Below are positions 45,628 to 54,668 of a stretch of 64,000 nucleotides of DNA, piece by piece (positions within the stretch are counted from its first letter, which is position 1; every line of letters begins with the position of its first letter). Made by a program: the position numbers and the translations under genes. Origin of the DNA: Polynucleobacter arcticus (GTDB lineage: Bacteria > Pseudomonadota > Gammaproteobacteria > Burkholderiales > Burkholderiaceae); assembly GCF_013307205.1 (NCBI RefSeq), contig NZ_CP028940.1, positions 254,135 through 318,134 of the forward strand, read 5' to 3'. The notes below the pieces were generated by a model that ran no database searches, was not told the DNA's origin, and worked only from the letters and a program-made list of their open reading frames with translations.

Positions 45628-46475
45628 AGATTGCAGTAACTGGTTCAACAGGTTTTATTGGTCAATATGTACTACGCGAATTAGTTTCGCGTAGTGACGT
45701 TGATTCAATTATTGCTACAGGACGCCATAAAGAACGCCCTTTGATAATTCCAGAGGAATTTCAGTATGAATATTTGGATATGACCTCTCCATCTCCGGAT
45801 GATTACGAAAGAATAGGGCGACCAGATATCTTGATCCATCTTGCCTGGGAGGGCTTACCAAATTATCGATCTTTACATCATTTCGAAACTGAACTTCCTA
45901 AGCAGTATGCGTTTTTAAATTCACTTCTTAGTTCGGGACTTCCATCCTTATTAGTAACGGGGACATGTTTTGAGTATGGAATGGCGTCGGGGGAGTTGAG
46001 TGAAGAAATGGCGGTGCGCCCCACAAATCCCTATGGGTTTGCAAAAAATGCATTACGCGAGCAACTCGAATACAGACAAAAAAAATCAGAGTTTAATTTA
46101 ACTTGGGCACGTCTTTTTTATCTTTATGGGAATGGGCAGGCTTCTAGCTCTATATATTCTCTGTTGATGAGCGCTATTAACAATGGTGAAGTGAATTTTA
46201 AAATGTCTAAAGGGGATCAACTTCGCGACTTCCTTCCAATAGAAATAGCTGCTAAAAATTTAGTAAGATTAATATTTCAGGATTCCAATGTAGGTATCGT
46301 TAATATTGGCTCGGGATCCCCTATTTCTATTCGAAGTTTGGTGGAAGGGTGGGTATCCGGCAGAAATGCAAAAATTTCCCTTCAGCTTGGGAGCTTCCCT
46401 TATCCAGACTATGAGTCGCTTGCATTTTGGGCATCAGCAAAAAAACTTAATCAAATTTTAGTTGGTAAAGATTAG
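45624..46475 (+). CDS. NAD-dependent sugar epimerase/reductase
   Basis: A 283-residue extended SDR: VTGSTGFIGQYVLREL and catalytic YGFAK (NPYGFAKNAL). It probably reduces the 4-keto group of the CDP-C-methyl sugar as the last step. It overlaps the methyltransferase by 4 bases, and its TAG shares a base with the GTG of wzx. Confidence 0.8.
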   Translation: MKIAVTGSTGFIGQYVLRELVSRSDVDSIIATGRHKERPLIIPEEFQYEYLDMTSPSPDDYERIGRPDILIHLAWEGLPNYRSLHHFETELPKQYAFLNSLLSSGLPSLLVTGTCFEYGMASGELSEEMAVRPTNPYGFAKNALREQLEYRQKKSEFNLTWARLFYLYGNGQASSSIYSLLMSAINNGEVNFKMSKGDQLRDFLPIEIAAKNLVRLIFQDSNVGIVNIGSGSPISIRSLVEGWVSGRNAKISLQLGSFPYPDYESLAFWASAKKLNQILVGKD

Positions 46476-47983
46476 TGACTATCAAGGGCTCTCTGATTAA
46501 GCGTAATATTGCAGCCAATCTTATTGGGACGGGCGTGGTCACGCTTCTGACATTGGTAATCACGCCCCTCCAGATAAAAATTTTAGGTATCGAAGCCTAT
46601 GGAATAGTCGGTTTTATCGCCACTCTTCAAGTAATATTTGCGGTATTTGACCTTGGTTTATCTAGCACCTTGACGCGTGAACTGGCTATTGATAGTAGTC
46701 CAAATAAAGTGACTTGCCGAAGTTTAATTTCAACTGTTTCAGGGGTGTATTGGTTAGCTGCAGTTTTAATTAGTATATTGATAATAGTCTTTGCAGAGCC
46801 AATTTCTCAGTGGTGGTTTCTTCCGGGTGAAGTAAGTCAGGACACTCTCACTTTTAGTGTGAGGGTTATAGGTCTTTATTTGGGATTACGATGGCCTGTT
46901 GCTATGTATGTTGGGATTTTGAGCGGCCTTCAGCGTATGCAAGTTTTAAATATAGTTAAAGTCGGCGTAACCATTTTCCGTCTAGGAGGAGGGATTGGCG
47001 TCTTGCTTATTTGGCGCAATCTAGATATTTTTTTAATTTGGGTAGCAATTAGTGGGCTATTTGAGTTGGGGTGTTATTGGTTTGCATGCCGAAGAGCATT
47101 TCCAGACCTCTCTTTATTTAAGCACTTTTCAATAGACGAGATAAAAAGAGTGTGGAGGTTCTCATTTGGTATGAATGCATTATCAATCTTGGCAATCATT
47201 ATTGTCCAGATGGATCGATTAATGATAAGTAAGTTAAATACCTTGGAAATTTTGGGGTATTACAGTCTCGCCTACATGGCGGTCACTGGGTTGAGTCTAG
47301 TTTTAAGTTCAATTAGTTCTGCAGCTCTTCCTTGGTTAGCAAATTCGCTTCAATCAAATAACAAGGCAGACCTTATGAGCCGCTATGAAAAATCATCACT
47401 ATTAATTCTTTTGGCGGTAGGTTTTTTTGCATGTGCTATGGTTTTTTATCCTTACCTACTTCTTTCTATTTGGGTTGATAAAAATACTGCACTCAATACG
47501 TCAAGCATATTTTTACTCCTTGCACTTGGCACATGGCTTTCAGCTATTAATGCGAATTTATACAATGTTGCAATAGCGAGTGGCCAACCATATTGGCATC
47601 TTAGGGTTAATTTAATTCTTATAGCACCATATACTGTGACCCTTTATTTTCTTATAGAAAATTTTGGTGGAGTTGGTGCCGCTATTGGCTGGATCTTGCT
47701 TAATTTGGGGTACATATTGCTCTTATCGAAGGCAGTCAGTGTAAATATTCTTAGAATTAAAGTCTCCAAATTATTTATAGAGATTGTTTTTCCTGCATTG
47801 TTTGTTGCTCTTGTTTCGTACGTACCATTTAAAATATTTTCAACTATTTTTAGCTTTGAGCAATCTGCAGAATTATTAATATTATTGTTAAGCTCTTTCC
47901 TATATCTTCTAATTGGATATTTAGTTTTACCTAAAACTTTAAAGGTAAGCTTATTCGGACATAGTTTAAAAAACATTTTTTGA
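46475..47983 (+). CDS. Wzx-like polysaccharide flippase
   Basis: A 502-residue MATE-type protein with about 12-14 membrane segments, beginning IKRNIAANLIGTGVVTLLTL and including the TM-rich middle (MDRLMISKLNTLEILGYYSLAYM). It should flip the lipid-linked repeat unit to the periplasm. Start GTG overlaps the previous stop (TAGTG). Confidence 0.87.
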   Translation: MTIKGSLIKRNIAANLIGTGVVTLLTLVITPLQIKILGIEAYGIVGFIATLQVIFAVFDLGLSSTLTRELAIDSSPNKVTCRSLISTVSGVYWLAAVLISILIIVFAEPISQWWFLPGEVSQDTLTFSVRVIGLYLGLRWPVAMYVGILSGLQRMQVLNIVKVGVTIFRLGGGIGVLLIWRNLDIFLIWVAISGLFELGCYWFACRRAFPDLSLFKHFSIDEIKRVWRFSFGMNALSILAIIIVQMDRLMISKLNTLEILGYYSLAYMAVTGLSLVLSSISSAALPWLANSLQSNNKADLMSRYEKSSLLILLAVGFFACAMVFYPYLLLSIWVDKNTALNTSSIFLLLALGTWLSAINANLYNVAIASGQPYWHLRVNLILIAPYTVTLYFLIENFGGVGAAIGWILLNLGYILLLSKAVSVNILRIKVSKLFIEIVFPALFVALVSYVPFKIFSTIFSFEQSAELLILLLSSFLYLLIGYLVLPKTLKVSLFGHSLKNIF

Positions 47984-48003
47984 GCATAAAATTCAATTTA
48001 AAT

Positions 48004-48900
48004 ATGAAAACAGCTACTTGTCTCAACTGCAGCCATGCTTCTCCCCTTTTTTTTAAGGCGGAAGACTATAACCGCCGAGTTTCTAAGGAATCTTTCCCTT
48101 ATTATCGCTGCCCTAACTGTAAATTAGTCTTCCTTGATCCGGTCCCAAATAATCTTGGAGAATACTATCAGACTGACTACTATGATGTTCCGAATAGCAT
48201 CTCTGAGCATGATGCAAGGGCAAAAAATTTACAGCAATGGAAGATTGATTTAGTTAATCGATTTGCTAAAAAAGGTAAGTTACTTGAAATCGGACCAGCC
48301 TATGGGCTCTTCTCGCATCTTGCCAAGCAATCCGGGTTTGATGTTACCGCTATTGAGATGGATGCTCGCTGCTGCGAGTACTTGAGAGATATTGTTGGAA
48401 TCAATGTAGTGAATGATATGGATACCTCTGCTGCCTTATCTAGATTACCTAAATTTGATGTCATCGTCTTCTGGCAAGTCTTGGAGCATTTAGTTGACCC
48501 AATGACTGTCCTTGATCTAGCTGCTGAACACTTGTCACCTGGTGGAGTTCTGATATTTGATACCCCAAACCCAAATGCATTCCAGTTTAGAGTGCTGGGA
48601 AAGTATTGGACTCATATTGATGCCCCCCGCCACGTAACTTTGATACCTATTGAGTTGGTTTCAGAGAGGTTAAAAGCTGCTGGCTTGCAGCCAGAGCTAA
48701 TAACATCCTCCGATAAAAGCGCTAATGGCTTTAATGGTTTTGGCTGGGCATTTAGTTTTAAAAATTTCTTTGCTAGTGAAATCTTAGGATCGATAGTGCA
48801 TTTATTCGGTCGAGTATTGGCAAAAATTTTAATACCAATTGAAAGAACTGGATGGAGGGGGAGTACCTATACGGTAGTCTTTAGGAGGCCAAAAATATGA
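48004..48900 (+). CDS. Methyltransf_23-type SAM methyltransferase
   Basis: A 298-residue protein with an N-terminal zinc-ribbon (CLNC, CPNC) and class I SAM core (LLEIGPAYGLFSHLAKQ; VIFWQVLEHLVDPM; HLSPGGVLIFDTPNP). ATG 48004 was chosen; TTG 47980 would overlap wzx. It precedes two glycosyltransferases and probably modifies a glycan residue. Confidence 0.82.
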   Translation: MKTATCLNCSHASPLFFKAEDYNRRVSKESFPYYRCPNCKLVFLDPVPNNLGEYYQTDYYDVPNSISEHDARAKNLQQWKIDLVNRFAKKGKLLEIGPAYGLFSHLAKQSGFDVTAIEMDARCCEYLRDIVGINVVNDMDTSAALSRLPKFDVIVFWQVLEHLVDPMTVLDLAAEHLSPGGVLIFDTPNPNAFQFRVLGKYWTHIDAPRHVTLIPIELVSERLKAAGLQPELITSSDKSANGFNGFGWAFSFKNFFASEILGSIVHLFGRVLAKILIPIERTGWRGSTYTVVFRRPKI

Positions 48901-50102
48901 AATTTTCAGTTTTACTTCCAACTCGAAATCGACTTGAATACTTACGATATGCAATAGAGACAGTTTTACGGCAAGATTATCAGAATTGGGAAATCATTGT
49001 TTCTGATAATTGCTCTGAGGATGATATTGCTGGGTATATCGCATCTCTGAATGATCCACGTATTTACTATATACGTACCGATACATTTGTCCCTGTGACT
49101 GACAATTGGAACAATGCCTTAAGACTCAGTACTGGTGAATACGTAATTATGCTGGGGGACGACGATGGATTACTTCCAAATTACTTCTCAAGAATGATGG
49201 ACGCTATGGAATTATTTCCAGATCCTGATTTTGTTTATGTAAGCGCATATTTTTTTGCTTATCCAGGTGTTATGCCTGATTCCCCAAATGGCTTTTTACG
49301 CCGAGACATCAATAAATTATTAGGGGGCAATAAGCCATACATTCTAGATTCGTCAATAGCTAGAAAAATAGTAGATGGGTATCTTAATTTTTCAATGCCC
49401 GTTGCATCAAATATGCAATTCTCGCTTATAAGTAGACGCAAAATAAATGAGTTATCAATTGATGGAGATTTTTTTAAGTCACCTTATCCTGACTTTTATG
49501 CTACTCCAATGTTGTTTTTAAAGTCTTCAAAGATTTTGATCTATCCAAGTCCTATGGTAATCATAGGAATCACACCAAAATCTTATGGATTCTTTCACTT
49601 CAATAATCGACCTAATGAAGGCGTTCAATTTCTTAAAAATACTTTAAAGGAAGGACATTCACCTAAAATTTTAAATATCCTATTGCCCGGAACTTCCTAC
49701 AATGACTCTTGGATGCTTTCAAATGAGACTTTATTTTTAAATCATATAAAAGCATTAAATGAGGAGCCCAACTACAGCAGGTATAGATTTTTACAAATAG
49801 TCCACTGTTATAAAAGGTTCTATTATGATCAAACACTACCCTTAAAAGAGATTGTTAGCCTAAAGTCGTTAATGACTGTGCAAGAACGTTATTTGTATGG
49901 CACATCAATGGCTACATTATTCACCCTACTTCGTATTGTTCCTATCAACTTAGCTAAAAAAATAATTACATTACTTCGTCAATTAATTGGTCAGCATTCC
50001 ATTAAAGATCGTTTAGATTCGAAGATAAGGTTTGAGAATCTAATCGGTGTTTACAACCATTTAAGCTATCAGCAAGATCTTGACGCCTGCCAAGATGAGT
50101 GA
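48897..50102 (+). CDS. Family 2 glycosyltransferase
   Basis: A 401-residue GT-A enzyme: FSVLLPTRNRLEYLRYAIET, IIVSDNCSEDDI, and the metal motif LGDDDG (YVIMLGDDDGLLP). The C-terminal half is less conserved and basic. Overlaps the methyltransferase by 4 bases; the next GT overlaps by 8. Confidence 0.85.
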   Translation: MKFSVLLPTRNRLEYLRYAIETVLRQDYQNWEIIVSDNCSEDDIAGYIASLNDPRIYYIRTDTFVPVTDNWNNALRLSTGEYVIMLGDDDGLLPNYFSRMMDAMELFPDPDFVYVSAYFFAYPGVMPDSPNGFLRRDINKLLGGNKPYILDSSIARKIVDGYLNFSMPVASNMQFSLISRRKINELSIDGDFFKSPYPDFYATPMLFLKSSKILIYPSPMVIIGITPKSYGFFHFNNRPNEGVQFLKNTLKEGHSPKILNILLPGTSYNDSWMLSNETLFLNHIKALNEEPNYSRYRFLQIVHCYKRFYYDQTLPLKEIVSLKSLMTVQERYLYGTSMATLFTLLRIVPINLAKKIITLLRQLIGQHSIKDRLDSKIRFENLIGVYNHLSYQQDLDACQDE

Positions 50103-50670
50103 GAAAAATAGAAATGAGGTTTCTGAGTTGCCTAACCCTCTAATTAGTATCGTAATCCCTACTCGTGATCGAGAAGATACGCTTTTTTATACCTTAACTA
50201 CTGCACTAGCACAAAAAAGCAATAATTATGAAGTAGTTGTGAGTGATAACAATAGTGATATTAAAACTAAGAATGTGGTGGATTTGTTTCCTGATAATCG
50301 CATACAGTACTTTAATACTGGAAAGCGCCTGTCCATGTGTGATAACTATGAATTTGCTCTTTCGAAATGTCGCGGTGAGTATGTGATCATCATAGGAGAT
50401 GATGATGCAGTTATTCCAGGTAGGCTTGATGATTTAATTAATGTATTAGAGAAATTAGATCAGCCAATGATTCACATGTGGCCGTTGCATATCTATGATT
50501 GGCCTGTAAATAATGCGCTCGCCCGAGTAGCGTACTTAGCGCCGATTGTGAAATCAACCAAATTAAATTTGAAAGAAAAAGCGCAATTTGTCATTTCAGC
50601 GGGGGGTTGGAAGTATTATGAGCTTCCATCCCCATACCATAGCGCGATTCCAGTAACAATCTTAGATTGA
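50095..50670 (+). pseudogene. Family 2 glycosyltransferase truncated by IS3-family element
   Basis: About 191 residues remain of a GT2 (SIVIPTRDREDTLFYTLTTA; VVSDNNSDI; IIIGDDDAVIPG), about half the usual length. The stop codon TGA is the first three bases of the IS terminal repeat. The lost C-terminal part is not found beyond the IS. Probably non-functional. Confidence 0.9.
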
Positions 50671-50742
50671 ACTGACTTGATTTTTAGTACCACTCCAGAA
50701 GAGAGGATTTTTGATAATCTTCACCTTAAAGGAGTGCTAAAT

Positions 50743-51024
50743 ATGGCAAAAGGCCAACGTCTTAAACCCGAGCAAATCGTCACCTTATTGCGTCAAATCG
50801 ATGTCCTGACAACGAACGGCAAAACCCTAGCCCAGGCCTGTAAAGAAGTGGGAACGGTAGAGCAAAGCTACTATCGTTGGCGCAAGATTTATGGCGGCAT
50901 GAAGGTCGATCAAGCTCGTAAGTACAAAGATCTAGAACTGGAAAATACCCGACTCAAGAAGCTCGTAGCGGACTTATCGCTACGAGAAGTCATGCTTAAG
51001 GAAGTCATTAAGGGAAACTTCTAA
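50743..51024 (+). CDS. IS3 transposase OrfA
   Basis: A 93-residue helix-turn-helix and leucine-zipper protein (LKPEQIVTLLRQIDVLTTNG; YYRWRKIYGGMK; LELENTRLKKLVADLSL). ATG 50743 has AAAGGAG 9 bases upstream. Its 3' end contains a GGGAAAC heptamer for -1 frameshifting into orfB. Confidence 0.92.
   Translation: MAKGQRLKPEQIVTLLRQIDVLTTNGKTLAQACKEVGTVEQSYYRWRKIYGGMKVDQARKYKDLELENTRLKKLVADLSLREVMLKEVIKGNF
51012..51018 (+). promoter_or_regulatory. Canonical -1 ribosomal slippery heptamer
   Basis: G_GGA_AAC in the orfA zero frame (X_XXY_YYZ), 4 bases before the orfA stop. The -1 frame continues KLLSPTRRKNAAQLLM into orfB, giving the OrfAB transposase. Confidence 0.75.
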
Positions 51025-51059
51025 GCCCTACTAGGCGTAAAAATGCAGCGCAGCTGCTC

Positions 51060-51884
51060 ATGGACCAGCATTCTATCTCTGAGCGGACTGCCTGCAGTTT
51101 AGTGGGGCTATCTAGAGCAGCGTATCGCTATATGCCATTGCCTAGAGATGACGAAGAGCCCCTTAGAGCCGAAGTCATCCGCATGGCCAGCACCTATGGC
51201 CGTTACGGTTATAGATTTATTGCGGGCATGATGCGTAACGCTGGTTGGGGGCAAGCGACTACCGCCAAGGTTGCTCGCATCTGGCGGCAAGAAGGCCTAA
51301 AGATCCCACAAAAGCAACCTCCTAGAGGCAGACTCTGGTTTAACGATGGCAGCTGTATGAGGTTGCGAGCTACTCATACCAATCATGTTTGGAGTTATGA
51401 CTTTGTCTTTATCAGGGACGCTTATGGTGGCAAGATCCGGATGCTGACCATGATTGATGAGTTCAGTAGAAAGTGTTTAACGATCCACTGCGCTAGACGA
51501 ATTGGCTCAATCCAAGTGATTGAACAACTGGCCAACGCCATGATTACTCACGGCATCCCCGAGCACATCCGAAGTGATAATGGCCCAGAATTTATTGCTA
51601 AAGAGCTGCGTAGTTGGTTATCTGGCATTGGAGTAAAGACAGCCTACATTGAACCGGGCAGCCCTTGGGAGAATGGCTTTTGTGAAAGCTTTAACGGCAC
51701 CTTTAGAGACAATCTTTTGGATGGGGAGATCTTCTATAGCTTAAAAGAAGCCCAGATCATCGTGGGGGAGTGGGTTAAGCATTACAACCATGTCAGGCCG
51801 CATAGCGCTTTAGGTTACAGACCACCAGCACCCCAAACCCAAGTACCCCAAATAATACAAAATCAACCCATGTTGCTGCAATGA
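51060..51884 (+). CDS. IS3 transposase OrfB (DDE)
   Basis: A 274-residue integrase-core protein with DDE residues in WSYDFVFIRD, RSDNGPEFIAKEL and WENGFCESFNG, and the ending HYNHVRPHSALGYRPPAPQ. Upstream in-frame codons belong to the OrfAB fusion; ATG 51060 is only a formal start. Confidence 0.93.
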   Translation: MDQHSISERTACSLVGLSRAAYRYMPLPRDDEEPLRAEVIRMASTYGRYGYRFIAGMMRNAGWGQATTAKVARIWRQEGLKIPQKQPPRGRLWFNDGSCMRLRATHTNHVWSYDFVFIRDAYGGKIRMLTMIDEFSRKCLTIHCARRIGSIQVIEQLANAMITHGIPEHIRSDNGPEFIAKELRSWLSGIGVKTAYIEPGSPWENGFCESFNGTFRDNLLDGEIFYSLKEAQIIVGEWVKHYNHVRPHSALGYRPPAPQTQVPQIIQNQPMLLQ

Positions 51885-51936
51885 TTTACTATAGAAAAAC
51901 TCTCTTTGGTAGTGGACCTAAATTGACAGCAGTTCA

Positions 51937-52169
51937 CAAAGAGATGCAATCGATGTCTCGCCACCGGCTCATGAGGCTGAATAAAGAGGGCCCTTTAAAG
52001 AGGGCGGATACGGGCGGCATCAAATAAAAAGCCGTTTTTTACAAAACAGACTGATTCTCAACTGGGCCGTATATCAATCTCTAAAGGGATCTGTTTTAGA
52101 GCTTGAGTAGGGTAGTGATCGGTGCGCTAATGCCATGTCTCAGACCTCAAATTTTATGTAATGGCTTCC
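51937..52169. other. Gene-free stretch after the IS
   Basis: Holds no glycosyltransferase remainder and no clear gene. One short hairpin-like GCCCTTTAAAGAGGGC lies at about 51990. Confidence 0.5.
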
Positions 52170-52197
52170 TTGACATTGTAATTGTACGCATTACAAT
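52170..52197 (+). promoter_or_regulatory. higBA promoter with embedded operator
   Basis: TTGACA (52170-52175), 16 bp, TACAAT (52192-52197); an inverted repeat ATTGTAAT/ATTACAAT (52175-52182 and 52190-52197) covers both boxes. HigA is expected to bind here. Confidence 0.8.
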
Positions 52198-52214
52198 AAT
52201 AAAAAAGGAAAAGC

Positions 52215-52493
52215 ATGATCGTATCGTTTCGTCATAAAGGGCTGGAGAGCTTCTTTATTAAGGGAAGCTATAAAGCTATTCCAGCGCAGTTCGCTGCCAG
52301 AATCGAGCGAATGTTGGATCGTTTAGACGCTGCGATCATGCCGGAAGATATGGATTTACCAGGATTTAAGTTTCATCAGTTAAAAGGGGTTCGCAAAGGC
52401 GTTTACTCAATCGTCGTATCGGGAAACTGGCGTATCACTTTTAAATTTGATGGCGATAATATGATTGAAGTTGATTTGGAGGATTATCACTAA
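52215..52493 (+). CDS. higB: HigB-type toxin
   Basis: A 92-residue RelE-superfamily mRNase. Typical features: FRHKGLESFFIKGS, KFHQLKGVRKGVYSIVVSGNWRITFKF and VDLEDYH. GGAAAAGC precedes the ATG. Toxin is first and antitoxin second, sharing a base. Confidence 0.92.
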   Translation: MIVSFRHKGLESFFIKGSYKAIPAQFAARIERMLDRLDAAIMPEDMDLPGFKFHQLKGVRKGVYSIVVSGNWRITFKFDGDNMIEVDLEDYH

Positions 52494-52828
52494 TGACTAA
52501 AGCGATGAGAAGTTTAAGAAACCCAAACCGCAAGCCAACCCATCCAGGTGCTCTGTTGCGCGAGGATGTTTTGCCTGATCTAGGAATTACTCAAGCTGCC
52601 TTTGCAAATTACTTAGGCGTGAGTCGTTTAAGCGTTTCGGAGATCCTTCATGAAAAAAGAGGTGTCAGCGCTGAGATGGCCGTCAGAATTTCTAGGGTGA
52701 TTGGTGGAACGCCAGAGAGTTGGCTGCATATGCAAGAAGCTGTTGATTTGTGGGAGGTGCAACAGAGATTTAAAAGTAATCCTGCAATTGCTCCATTGGT
52801 AGCGAAACCCTTGTTGGCTGCTGCATAA
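52493..52828 (+). CDS. higA: HigA antitoxin
   Basis: A 111-residue HTH_3 protein (HPGALLREDVLPDLGITQAA; ANYLGVSRLSVSEILHEKRG; GGTPESWLHMQEAVDLWEV), the HigA/VapA pattern. The operator upstream of higB should be its binding site. Confidence 0.93.
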   Translation: MTKAMRSLRNPNRKPTHPGALLREDVLPDLGITQAAFANYLGVSRLSVSEILHEKRGVSAEMAVRISRVIGGTPESWLHMQEAVDLWEVQQRFKSNPAIAPLVAKPLLAAA

Positions 52829-52838
52829 GAAAAAAGCA

Positions 52839-53312
52839 ATGCAATGGATTATTGATTTAACCAAATTAAATTATGGCCCGTATTTCATCCAAATTTTTCT
52901 TTTTGGTGTGTTTGCTTATGTAGCGCGACACTATTTTCCATTATGGGTTGCTGAGCAGATTAAATTGCAAACTCAAAAAGACCATACTCAATTTTCTGAA
53001 GCTTTGAAGTGGGAATTGAAGGGTAGAGAGCAGGCAGTAAAAGTAGCGGAGTATCTTGCTCTAGCAAATACACTTAAAAACTCTTCGTCTGAAGAGGAGT
53101 ATCGAAAAGCAAATCAACTTTCATGGGAGCTAGCTATGTGGCTGCCCAAAGATATCTATAAAAAGATGGTTCAAGGGGTTATAAATCGAAATGCAGATTC
53201 TAATGAATTGGCAACCGTTATTCAGGTTAGGAAATTGCTGTTGGGTGATAGCTCGGGTAATTTAACTGCAGAGGATGTGGCTGCACATGGGCCATCAATT
53301 GGTAGACAATGA
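52839..53312 (+). CDS. Single-pass membrane protein downstream of higBA
   Basis: A 157-residue protein with one N-terminal membrane segment (FIQIFLFGVFAYVARHYFPL) and a charged helical domain after it. It follows higA by 10 bases and may be co-transcribed. No family recognised. Confidence 0.6.
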   Translation: MQWIIDLTKLNYGPYFIQIFLFGVFAYVARHYFPLWVAEQIKLQTQKDHTQFSEALKWELKGREQAVKVAEYLALANTLKNSSSEEEYRKANQLSWELAMWLPKDIYKKMVQGVINRNADSNELATVIQVRKLLLGDSSGNLTAEDVAAHGPSIGRQ

Positions 53313-53447
53313 TTTGTGACCAAGACCAAAAACTATAGATGTCTAGGGGTGGAGCGAAATAGCTGTTTGAATTGAGCTATATTCGGGTTAATTGGTTAGT
53401 TAGGCTCCCTAACTCAATGTATCGTGACACATTTTGAGATGATTTTT

Positions 53448-53507
53448 TTGTAAAAAACTTTACAATAAATAAACAAAACTTTACAATAATACATAGATAC
53501 TTTACAA
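53448..53507 (+). promoter_or_regulatory. Three ACTTTACAA repeats at 21-bp spacing
   Basis: ACTTTACAA at 53457, 53478 and 53499, exactly 21 bp apart, ending 16 bases before the next start codon. An inverted copy TTGTAAA at 53448 faces the first. The spacing of two DNA turns suggests cooperative binding, most simply by the downstream winged-helix protein. Confidence 0.8.
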
Positions 53508-53523
53508 ATAACCAAAGGGTGAA

Positions 53524-54561
53524 ATGACTCTTGCCACGACAAAACGCTCGGAGATTATTCGTCGCTTCTTGCTAAGCGGCATTAAGACTAAAAATAGTAA
53601 CGTTATTTTAGACGCTACAGAAGCATTTGGGATATCCCGGCAAGCCGTGCATGCCCATTTAAGCGCATTAATAAAGCAAGGTTATTTAGTTGCCGTTGGC
53701 AATACGAAGGGACGCACCTATCAGCTGGGAGTCAATCGATCTGAGTCAGGCATATTCTCGCTAAAAGATTTACAAGAGTCCGATGTGTATTACCGTGATT
53801 TTGGGTCGATCTTTGCCGACTTACCTCGTGAATTAGAAAGTATTTGTCATTATGGTTTTACAGAAATGCTTAATAACGCCATTGACCATTCTCTAGGAGT
53901 GACGGTGGTCATTGGTGTTGAGCGAAGTGCAGAAAAAATTGCTATCACCATCATGGATGATGGAGAGGGGATCTTCAATCACATTGCTCGCTTGAAGAAT
54001 TTGAGGGATCCGAGAGAGTCAATCTTGGAGCTAAGCAAAGGAAAGCTCACTACAGATCCTGATAATCATACTGGTCAGGGTATCTTTTTTACTTCCCGGG
54101 CTTTCGATGAATTTTTTATTGTGTCAGGCGATTTAGCGTTTTCACATCTCGAGGTATATGAGGATGATTTTTTACTACATAGAGAAAAAAATCAAAAGGG
54201 AACCAAGATCTATATGGAGATTTTTCTAAATACGGATCGAGTATTAAAGTCCATCTTTGATGAATATACTGGCAACGAAGATCAAGACTATGCGTTTAAT
54301 AAAACAGTGGTACCAGTCAAGTTAGCGCTTTATGAGGGGGAAAGGTTAGTATCCCGTTCACAGGCAAAGCGAATACTCAATCGCGTTGATCAATTTGAAA
54401 CCGTACTCTTGAACTTTAAGGGGGTCGATATGATCGGCCAAGCATTTGCTGATGAAGTGTTTAGGGTATTTGCAAAACGTAATCCCCAAATTTTTATAGA
54501 CGCTATTCATCAAAATGCTGATGTGGAAAAGATGATCAAAGCAGCAAAAGCGGGCGAATGA
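53524..54561 (+). CDS. Winged-helix / HATPase / STAS-like (DUF4325) fusion regulator
   Basis: A 345-residue protein with three parts: a winged helix (about 5-70, ISRQAVHAHLSALIKQGYLV), a GHKL ATPase (about 105-235) with N-box FTEMLNNAIDHS, G1 box MDDGEGIF and G2 box HTGQGIFF, and a C-terminal STAS-like/DUF4325 part (about 255-345; VLLNFKGVDMIGQAFADEVF). This unites a DNA-binding domain with a kinase-like and an anti-anti-sigma-like domain in one chain. It probably regulates itself through the upstream repeats. The target process is unknown. Confidence 0.8.
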   Translation: MTLATTKRSEIIRRFLLSGIKTKNSNVILDATEAFGISRQAVHAHLSALIKQGYLVAVGNTKGRTYQLGVNRSESGIFSLKDLQESDVYYRDFGSIFADLPRELESICHYGFTEMLNNAIDHSLGVTVVIGVERSAEKIAITIMDDGEGIFNHIARLKNLRDPRESILELSKGKLTTDPDNHTGQGIFFTSRAFDEFFIVSGDLAFSHLEVYEDDFLLHREKNQKGTKIYMEIFLNTDRVLKSIFDEYTGNEDQDYAFNKTVVPVKLALYEGERLVSRSQAKRILNRVDQFETVLLNFKGVDMIGQAFADEVFRVFAKRNPQIFIDAIHQNADVEKMIKAAKAGE

Positions 54562-54668
54562 GGGTTAATGATTTGATGCCTTCTATGGGCTAGTATCGGG
54601 TGGTTAATTGTGTGTGCTTAACCCTATTTTTGGCTGAGTTGTATTGCTCTATTAGAAATTATAAAGTA

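Larger units (their letters stand above)
50668..51936. mobile_element. IS3-family insertion sequence (IS407-like group)
   Basis: 1269 bp between imperfect terminal inverted repeats beginning TGAACTG at both ends (left TGAACTGACTTG; right, read inward, TGAACTGCTGTC). It carries orfA and orfB with a -1 frameshift arrangement. No 4-bp target duplication: left flank AGAT, right flank CAAA. Group assignment is from orfA/orfB style and ends, without a database check. Confidence 0.9.

Noticed and set aside
51952..52027. 24-residue ORF after the IS
   Set aside because: Too short, no start signals and no similarity I could recognise.
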